From NCBI RefSeq assembly GCF_002288185.1, contig NZ_CP016776.1, positions 248,001 to 312,000 of the forward strand: a stretch of 64,000 bases of DNA, given 5' to 3'. Within the stretch, counting starts at the first letter, position 1. The number at the start of each line of letters is the position of its first letter. Below, piece after piece: positions 59,192 to 64,000 of the stretch. This DNA comes from Candidatus Planktophila vernalis. GTDB taxonomy: Bacteria; Actinomycetota; Actinomycetes; Nanopelagicales; Nanopelagicaceae. The position numbers and the translations under genes were made by a program. The notes below the pieces were generated by a model. The model did no database searches. It was not told where the DNA came from and was given only the letters and a program-made list of their open reading frames with translations.

Positions 59192-59197
59192 AGTCTA
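59192..59197 (-). promoter_or_regulatory. Leaderless -10 element (TAGACT) for murA
   Basis: Minus strand TAGACT, six bases (GCGGCT), then ATG 59185. It is four bases from the opposing -10 of the adenosyltransferase gene. Confidence 0.6.
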
Positions 59198-59201
59198 CTT
59201 A

Positions 59202-59207
59202 TAGGCT
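59202..59207 (+). promoter_or_regulatory. Leaderless -10 element (TAGGCT) for the adenosyltransferase gene
   Basis: TAGGCT, six bases (ACGGGC), then ATG 59214. A leaderless start leaves no room for a cobalamin riboswitch. Confidence 0.6.
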
Positions 59208-59213
59208 ACGGGC

Positions 59214-59786
59214 ATGGTTAATTTAACGCGCATTTACACCAAGACAGGCGATGACGGCACAACCTCACTGGGGGACATGAGTCGAACATCTAAAAACGAT
59301 CCACGCCTTGAGGCCTATGCAACCGTTGACGAAGGCAACTCTTCAATCGGAGTTGTTCTAGCAACTGATGAATTATCTGATGAAGTGCGCGCATTATTAG
59401 TGCGAATTCAAAACGATCTCTTTGATGTTGGCGCAGACCTTTGCACGCCGGTTGTTGATTCACCCGCCTTTGAACCGCTGCGTGTTCTTGAATCACAAGT
59501 TGTTTATTTAGAAGAGCAGATTGATAAGTTCAATTCAGAGCTTGAATCATTGCGCTCTTTTGTTTTACCTTCAGGAACACCTGCAGCTGCCCACCTTCAT
59601 GTTGCTCGCACAGTAGTTCGTCGCGCAGAGCGCCGCACATGGGCAGCAATCCACGCTTTTGGTGGAGGTGTTAATCCATTAACAGCTAAGTACTTAAACC
59701 GTTGCTCAGATCTTCTCTTTGTTTTGGCACGTTATGCAAACAAGGAAATTGGTGACCAACTGTGGGTTCCAGGAGCTAACCGTTAG
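59214..59786 (+). CDS. Cob(I)alamin adenosyltransferase, PduO type
   Basis: 190 residues. The N-terminal RIYTKTGDDGTTSLGDMSR and the RRAERRTW helix are the ATP and corrinoid motifs of PduO-type enzymes, which make adenosylcobalamin. Adenosylcobalamin-dependent enzymes are not in the window. Confidence 0.93.
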   Translation: MVNLTRIYTKTGDDGTTSLGDMSRTSKNDPRLEAYATVDEGNSSIGVVLATDELSDEVRALLVRIQNDLFDVGADLCTPVVDSPAFEPLRVLESQVVYLEEQIDKFNSELESLRSFVLPSGTPAAAHLHVARTVVRRAERRTWAAIHAFGGGVNPLTAKYLNRCSDLLFVLARYANKEIGDQLWVPGANR

Positions 59787-60484
59787 TTTGTAGCTGATTT
59801 ATAAGTAGTACTTGGAATTTTCTCTGTAGCTGGATTTTTGTGACAGATTGCTGAAATATTTGTCACTACATGTCGCAATTCCAGAGGTTCCTGACTGATT
59901 ATCAATATTGTTGTTATCTGTTTGCTCGTAGTTTTGCCTGCAAGTGTGCGAATACTTCCAAAAGTTTTCAATGTCTTATCAGTAGCTGAGGTTTCTCCAA
60001 CTAACTTTGAATTCACTTCCCACCACGTGCAGCCATCCAGAGAGGCCACTTGCACCGCCCCACATGAATACTTTTCACAGATTGCAACACCATCAACCTT
60101 TTGGGCTAACTGCGCGGTCAAAATCTTGCTATTTGATGCTGTTCCCACTAACTCTTTTGCATTTGGGATCTTTGCATAGACATCACCATTTGCTTTAAAT
60201 CCGCTCGGTGGCCATTTAGGTTTTGGTGAGGGTGTGATTGTTACTTTCTTGCGTGGTTTCTTTTTAACAACAGCCTTTTTTGTAGCTTTTGCAGTTGCCT
60301 TTGGTGAGACGGTGGGTTTAGCAGTTGCCTTTGCAGTGGTTTTGGCTGTCGGGCTAGGCGTAGCTTTCGTCGTTGCAGCATGTGTTGGCACCATCGCTAA
60401 TGCCAGCATTAATGTGATTACGACGCCTAAAATGCGCTTAATCGCGATCCCACTTAAATTTGCGGACTGAGAAAAAGATTCCAA
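59783..60484 (-). CDS. Secreted or anchored protein with Lys/Thr/Pro/Ala linker
   Basis: About 220-233 residues. A signal peptide (IKRILGVVITLMLALAMVPTHA) is followed by KATAK-type repeats and a basic KKKPRKK stretch, then a globular part with cysteines (ICEKYSCG, DGCTWW, ICHKN). No family recognised. The start is unclear: TTG 60484 overlaps the ABC permease gene by 47 bases, and no ATG or GTG precedes the signal peptide. Its 3' end overlaps the adenosyltransferase gene by four bases. Confidence 0.55.
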   Translation of the reverse strand: MESFSQSANLSGIAIKRILGVVITLMLALAMVPTHAATTKATPSPTAKTTAKATAKPTVSPKATAKATKKAVVKKKPRKKVTITPSPKPKWPPSGFKANGDVYAKIPNAKELVGTASNSKILTAQLAQKVDGVAICEKYSCGAVQVASLDGCTWWEVNSKLVGETSATDKTLKTFGSIRTLAGKTTSKQITTILIISQEPLELRHVVTNISAICHKNPATEKIPSTTYKSATN

Positions 60485-61232
60485 TCACAAGCCAGAGAAC
60501 AAGGATTTGAAACGTTCTACCTGTTTCCCAAGACTTTGCTACTTCTTGGGCAGCAAATGAATCAGGCAAAAACACTGAGCGCATACCTTGGGTGAGCCAC
60601 TTGAGGGGAAATATTGCAGCAAGTTGTTGCATCCACGTTGGTAGTTGAGTGAAGACAAAGAATACGCCACTAAAGAACTGCAAAATGATGACGATGGGTG
60701 AAACAACTGCGGAGGCACCGCGGCCACTCTTTGGAACAATTGAAAATGCGATACCCAGCGCCGTGGAACAAGCACTGCCAAGTAAAACTAACCAGGTGAA
60801 GGTAAGCCACTTACTTAACTCTGTTGGCATTTCAACACCAAAAAATAGAAGGCCAAATCCAAAGAGAAGTGCGATTTGGATAATCATGCTTACGGCAATC
60901 AAAATCGCTTTACCAATGAAATAGCTTGAGGCTGGCATTGGTGTGCCACGCAGGCGCTTTAAGCCGCCAACATCGCGCTCCATAGGAATAGTGATCGCTA
61001 ATGCTTGGAAACCAGTATTAACAAGGCCAGAGGCGATCATTCCCGCTACAAAATACTGGGAGAAAGTCACACCAGGGGCAATAGTGTCTTTAAAGACAGA
61101 GCCAAATATCGCTAACAAGATAACTGGGAACAAAAGCGTAAAGACAACTGACTCACGTTGGCGGGCAAACTGCCTAATCTCAAGTCCACCGCGGCGAATA
61201 CCTAGAGTAAAGGCGCTGGGAATCTTATTCAT
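60438..61232 (-). CDS. ABC-2 type transporter permease
   Basis: 264 residues with six membrane helices and the ABC-2 signature MERDVGGLKRLRGTPMPASSYFIGKAIL. With the ATPase it forms a DrrAB-like exporter; the substrate (drug, lipid or glycan) is unknown. ATG 61232 is preceded by GGGGGTAGAG and overlaps the ATPase stop by eight bases. Confidence 0.88.
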   Translation of the reverse strand: MNKIPSAFTLGIRRGGLEIRQFARQRESVVFTLLFPVILLAIFGSVFKDTIAPGVTFSQYFVAGMIASGLVNTGFQALAITIPMERDVGGLKRLRGTPMPASSYFIGKAILIAVSMIIQIALLFGFGLLFFGVEMPTELSKWLTFTWLVLLGSACSTALGIAFSIVPKSGRGASAVVSPIVIILQFFSGVFFVFTQLPTWMQQLAAIFPLKWLTQGMRSVFLPDSFAAQEVAKSWETGRTFQILVLWLVIGIFFSVRKFKWDRD

Positions 61233-62076
61233 CTCTACCCCCAATCATCGTTAGGTAGATATCTTCAAGTGAAGGTCTTATGACTGCCAGCTCTGGAATC
61301 TCTCCACCAAAATGCGCACTAAGGCGAGCAACAACTGCAGTTGGATTATCTGTTGCCTCTGTTTTTATCTGGCTGCCATCACGCCAAGTCACAACTGCTT
61401 GAGCAGTAGCACGTCCACCTAATTCAGCAGGCGTAGATACTTCAACGATCAAGCCATTGTTAATAACTGCCACACGATCAGCTAAAGCTTCAGCTTCATC
61501 TAAATAGTGAGTGGTGAGCAGAATTGTTGTTCCAGTCCCGCGCAATTGCTCGATAAGTGCCCAAAATGCTCTACGTGCTTCAGGATCAAAGCCTGTTGTT
61601 GGTTCATCCAGAAAAAGGAGCTCAGGGCTTCCGATAATTCCAAGAGCGACATCTAAACGTCGGCGCTGACCACCAGAGAGATTGCGAATAAGTGCGCCAG
61701 ATTTATCTTCCAATCCAACAGCGTTCATTACTTCATCAATATTGCGAGGCTTTGAGTAATACCCACTGAAATGTTTCACTGTTTCAATCACTGTTAAATC
61801 ACCAGCATCGGCTGCAGATTGCAAAACTATTCCAATGCGATCACGCCATTGGCGCGCTGCATATCCCTGAGTTTGAGGATCAAACCCCAGAATGGAAATC
61901 TCTCCTGCATCACGGCCTCTAAAGCCTTCTAAGATTTCAACGGTCGTGGTTTTACCCGCACCATTGGGGCCAAGCAAAGCAAAGATTTCACCCGCTGGAA
62001 TTGATAGATCAACTCCACGCACTGCATGCACCTGGCCGTAGCTCTTTTTGAGACCTTTGACCTCGATTACATTCAC
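61225..62076 (-). CDS. ABC exporter ATP-binding protein
   Basis: 283 residues, DrrA/CcmA-like. Walker A GPNGAGKTTTVEIL, signature LSGGQRRRLDVALGI, Walker B LLFLDEPTTGFDP, then the C-terminal extension common to DrrA-type ATPases. GTG start, leaderless. Confidence 0.92.
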   Translation of the reverse strand: MNVIEVKGLKKSYGQVHAVRGVDLSIPAGEIFALLGPNGAGKTTTVEILEGFRGRDAGEISILGFDPQTQGYAARQWRDRIGIVLQSAADAGDLTVIETVKHFSGYYSKPRNIDEVMNAVGLEDKSGALIRNLSGGQRRRLDVALGIIGSPELLFLDEPTTGFDPEARRAFWALIEQLRGTGTTILLTTHYLDEAEALADRVAVINNGLIVEVSTPAELGGRATAQAVVTWRDGSQIKTEATDNPTAVVARLSAHFGGEIPELAVIRPSLEDIYLTMIGGRDE

Positions 62077-62082
62077 GTTCAG

Positions 62083-62088
62083 ATACTA
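62083..62088 (-). promoter_or_regulatory. Leaderless -10 element (TAGTAT) for the ABC exporter operon
   Basis: Minus strand TAGTAT, six bases (CTGAAC), then GTG 62076. Confidence 0.55.
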
Positions 62089-62112
62089 CACCTGCAATTG
62101 ATGTGAGAAAAT

Positions 62113-62430
62113 ATGGGCATGAGTCCGCGCAGAAATTACCCCAAAAACAAGCGGCCTAAAAGTGATGAGCGTGACATTTCCACCTCAAGTCAAACTATTG
62201 AGGAACATCATGAGGGAATGTACATAGTTCGCAAATTAACTGGATCTAGTTCTAACAAGCCATATCGCTGTCCAGGATGCGATCAGGTAATTCCAATGGC
62301 CACACCGCACACTGTTGCCTGGTTAGAAGATGATGAAGAAAGTAGGCGTCATTGGCACAACGCTTGTTGGGCAAAGAAAGATAAGCGACGTCCTAATACT
62401 GAACGAACACGTAACGCACCGCGCTATTAA
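62113..62430 (+). CDS. Small Cys/His zinc-motif protein
   Basis: 105 residues. A basic N terminus is followed by YRCPGCDQVIPMATPHTVAW and RRHWHNACW, an arrangement of two Cys plus His/Cys residues like HNH or zinc-finger proteins, then a basic tail. It is a recurring actinobacterial small protein, sometimes labelled ATP/GTP-binding without clear motif. The start is ATG 62113 or 62119. The stop overlaps the convergent aldehyde dehydrogenase gene by four bases. Confidence 0.7.
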   Translation: MGMSPRRNYPKNKRPKSDERDISTSSQTIEEHHEGMYIVRKLTGSSSNKPYRCPGCDQVIPMATPHTVAWLEDDEESRRHWHNACWAKKDKRRPNTERTRNAPRY

Positions 62431-63908
62431 CCGAAGCGTCCCTTTAACCAACGAGTCAAGGTAATAACTAACTTCTCTTCTTTAGCTTTGCGCTTAAAAC
62501 TTAAAAGATTAAGTGGAACATTAAAGCGAGTGCGAACTACTGTGCGGGCATAGGTGTATTCGAGTAAGCCTTCAGGTCCATGGACACGTCCATAACCACT
62601 GTCTTTCACGCCACCAAATGGCACAGAAGCAACGGCAGCAAATGAAAACGTTGAGTTAATGGCAACCATTCCACATGCCAACTCGGCAGCAATCTTTTTG
62701 CCTTGACGTTTAGACCAAACATTGGCACCTAAGCCATAGCTAGATGCATTAGAGAGATCAATGGCCTCGCGCATACTCTTCACACGATTGATAATTATTG
62801 TTGGTCCGAAAGTTTCTTCTCGCATTGCCGCTGAATCCTCGGGCACATCTAACAAGATAACTGGCTGAACAAATGGTGGCTTAACAGATTCTGGACCACC
62901 ATAGGCACACCTTCCACCATCTTTGATTGCACTCTTAATGTGGGATTGAATAACTTTGATTTGAGAAGGCATCGTTGCAGGTCCATAGTTTCCATCACCT
63001 GGTGCACCTGCATGAATTGTTTCAGCTAATTGGACCGCTAGTTCTACAAACTTATCGGCCACTCTTTCATCAACATACACACGCTCTGCACCAATACATG
63101 ATTGCCCAGCATTAGCCATGGCAGACCAGATAGTTGCATCAACTGCCCGCTCAAGATTGGCATCAACGGCAACGATTACTGGGTCTTTTCCGCCGCACTC
63201 CAAAACAACAGGAGTCATAGTTGTTGCACATTGTGCTGCAACGATTTTTGCCGTTCTAGTTGATCCAGTAAATGAGATTTTATCGACGCCGCTTGTGCAC
63301 AGTGCACCGCCAGTTTCACCTAGTCCTGTAATAGTTGTTAGAACATCAGCAAAGGGTGCAACTTCATTAAAGGTTTCCTCTAACCACATTCCAACACCAG
63401 GTGTGTATTCACTGGGCTTAAAGACAACGGTGTTTCCAGCAGCTAATGCATAGGTGATGGAGCCAACTGGTGTGAACATGGGGTAGTTCCATGGACCAAT
63501 GACACCGACAACTCCAAGAGGAGAGCGCTGCACTGTTGCTGACATATTCGACAAAAGTAAGCCTGGTGCACGATAAGCAGTGCGCATAATCTCTTCTGCA
63601 TGGCGCGCGGCCCAGCCGATGTGGCCCACAGCAATGCTTACTTCCAACTTCGCATCTCCAACAGGCTTTCCAGTTTCAAGTGAAATCAATGCTGCAATCT
63701 GATCAATTCGATTGATAATCACATTAGACCAAGAAAGAAGAACTTTCTTTCGAGCAGAGAATCCAAGTTTTTGCCACTGTGCTGAGGCAGTTCGTGCATG
63801 AGCAACAATTTCACTTACTTGCTTGGCACTCATTATTGGATATGTTCCAGCAACCTCACCGGTTGCAGGATTATGAGAATCAAATGATGGAGTGCGCTTA
63901 GTAGCCAT
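62427..63908 (-). CDS. Aldehyde dehydrogenase (NAD(P)-dependent)
   Basis: 493 residues. The catalytic Cys is in AGQSCIGAERVYV, the general-base Glu in VVLECGGKDPVIV, and the oxyanion Asn region in VIGPWNYP. Closest in style to succinate-semialdehyde or fatty-aldehyde dehydrogenases; the substrate is not fixed. Leaderless ATG. It is divergent from the next, truncated gene. Confidence 0.92.
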   Translation of the reverse strand: MATKRTPSFDSHNPATGEVAGTYPIMSAKQVSEIVAHARTASAQWQKLGFSARKKVLLSWSNVIINRIDQIAALISLETGKPVGDAKLEVSIAVGHIGWAARHAEEIMRTAYRAPGLLLSNMSATVQRSPLGVVGVIGPWNYPMFTPVGSITYALAAGNTVVFKPSEYTPGVGMWLEETFNEVAPFADVLTTITGLGETGGALCTSGVDKISFTGSTRTAKIVAAQCATTMTPVVLECGGKDPVIVAVDANLERAVDATIWSAMANAGQSCIGAERVYVDERVADKFVELAVQLAETIHAGAPGDGNYGPATMPSQIKVIQSHIKSAIKDGGRCAYGGPESVKPPFVQPVILLDVPEDSAAMREETFGPTIIINRVKSMREAIDLSNASSYGLGANVWSKRQGKKIAAELACGMVAINSTFSFAAVASVPFGGVKDSGYGRVHGPEGLLEYTYARTVVRTRFNVPLNLLSFKRKAKEEKLVITLTRWLKGRFG

Positions 63909-63915
63909 GGTTGGA

Positions 63916-63921
63916 AGCCTA
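63916..63921 (-). promoter_or_regulatory. Leaderless -10 element (TAGGCT) for the aldehyde dehydrogenase gene
   Basis: Minus strand TAGGCT, seven bases, then ATG 63908. Confidence 0.5.
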
Positions 63922-63933
63922 GTGGGGTGAAGA

Positions 63934-63939
63934 TAAGAT
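63934..63939 (+). promoter_or_regulatory. Leaderless -10 element (TAAGAT) for the gene starting at 63947
   Basis: TAAGAT, seven bases, then ATG 63947; it opposes the aldehyde dehydrogenase promoter. Confidence 0.45.
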
Positions 63940-63946
63940 TTGAAGT

Positions 63947-64000
63947 ATGGCCGAGATAATCAGACCCAGCACAGTGTTGCCGGCCCTTCGCACACCGTTT
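63947..64000 (+). CDS. Start of a further gene (cut by the window end)
   Basis: Only 18 codons are visible (MAEIIRPSTVLPALRTPF), too few to name it. Open to the end of the window. The leaderless -10 upstream supports a real start. Confidence 0.45.
   Translation, partial: MAEIIRPSTVLPALRTPF

Noticed and set aside
59186-59213. Cobalamin riboswitch before the adenosyltransferase gene
   Set aside because: The spacer is only 28 bases and a leaderless -10 fits it; there is no space for a riboswitch.

Overview
The window is a gene-dense stretch of a free-living planktonic actinobacterial chromosome. It most resembles the streamlined freshwater acI lineage (Nanopelagicales, 'Ca. Planktophila'/'Ca. 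Nanopelagicus'). The support is indirect: an actinorhodopsin-type light-driven proton pump, Actinobacteria-only families (UPF0182, DUF2342, DUF3039, DUF2017 next to clpS, DUF5679), the actinobacterial order rho-rpmE-prfA-prmC-sua5-glyA-wecA-atp, moderate base composition for an actinobacterium, and very short spacers. I saw no insertion sequence, prophage, CRISPR array or rRNA. No gene-free stretch exceeds about 300 bases.

Layout. 1-7.4 kb: a UPF0182 membrane protein, a PDZ-less Lon-like protease and a DUF2342 protein, then a YgjP-type metalloprotease, a DUF5679 zinc ribbon with a structured leader, a ThiF/E1-like protein and four Tad-type pseudopilin genes. 7.4-11.4 kb: prfB, ftsE-ftsX, smpB and tmRNA (ssrA). 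11.4-17.3 kb, minus strand: a small membrane protein, GNAT acetyltransferase, pirin, three-gene proton-translocating transhydrogenase (pntAA-pntAB-pntB) and argF. 17.3-23.4 kb, plus strand: DUF3039, GH18 glycosidase, clpS, DUF2017, murI, rph, rdgB and a membrane protein with a histone-H1-like Lys/Ala tail. 23.5-26.7 kb, minus strand: OafA-like acyltransferase, a coiled-coil protein with a second Lys/Ala tail, and a hemolysin III-like protein. 26.8-31.5 kb: DUF885 peptidase, actinorhodopsin, a small membrane protein, metY, a helix-hairpin-helix protein and tRNA-Leu(UAG). 31.6-36.0 kb: xylose isomerase convergent with a sugar ABC importer. 36.2-42.5 kb: argS-lysA-hom-thrC-thrB (aspartate-family amino acids). 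42.6-57 kb: rho, rpmE, prfA, prmC, a degenerate sua5-like gene, glyA, a WecA/TagO-like transferase and the complete F1Fo ATP synthase operon. 57-64 kb: glpX, murA (Asp-type active site), a cobalamin adenosyltransferase, a secreted protein, an ABC-2 exporter, a small zinc-motif protein, an aldehyde dehydrogenase and the start of one further gene.

Energetics links several parts. Rhodopsin makes proton-motive force that ATP synthase and the transhydrogenase can spend. The ATP synthase c subunit looks H+-type, and the epsilon subunit has only its beta domain.

The strongest genome-scale signal I found is promoter architecture. At least 15 genes carry a TAnnnT -10 hexamer exactly 6 or 7 bases upstream of the start codon with no Shine-Dalgarno sequence, which predicts widespread leaderless transcription. 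This pattern also fixes several start codons. In two places divergent leaderless promoters are packed into 28- and 38-base spacers. I found no convincing wholly new multi-gene system. The best leads are the leaderless promoters, a long nested hairpin at about 3.24-3.31 kb, the two Lys/Ala-tailed envelope or cytoskeletal proteins, and the orphan E1-like gene.
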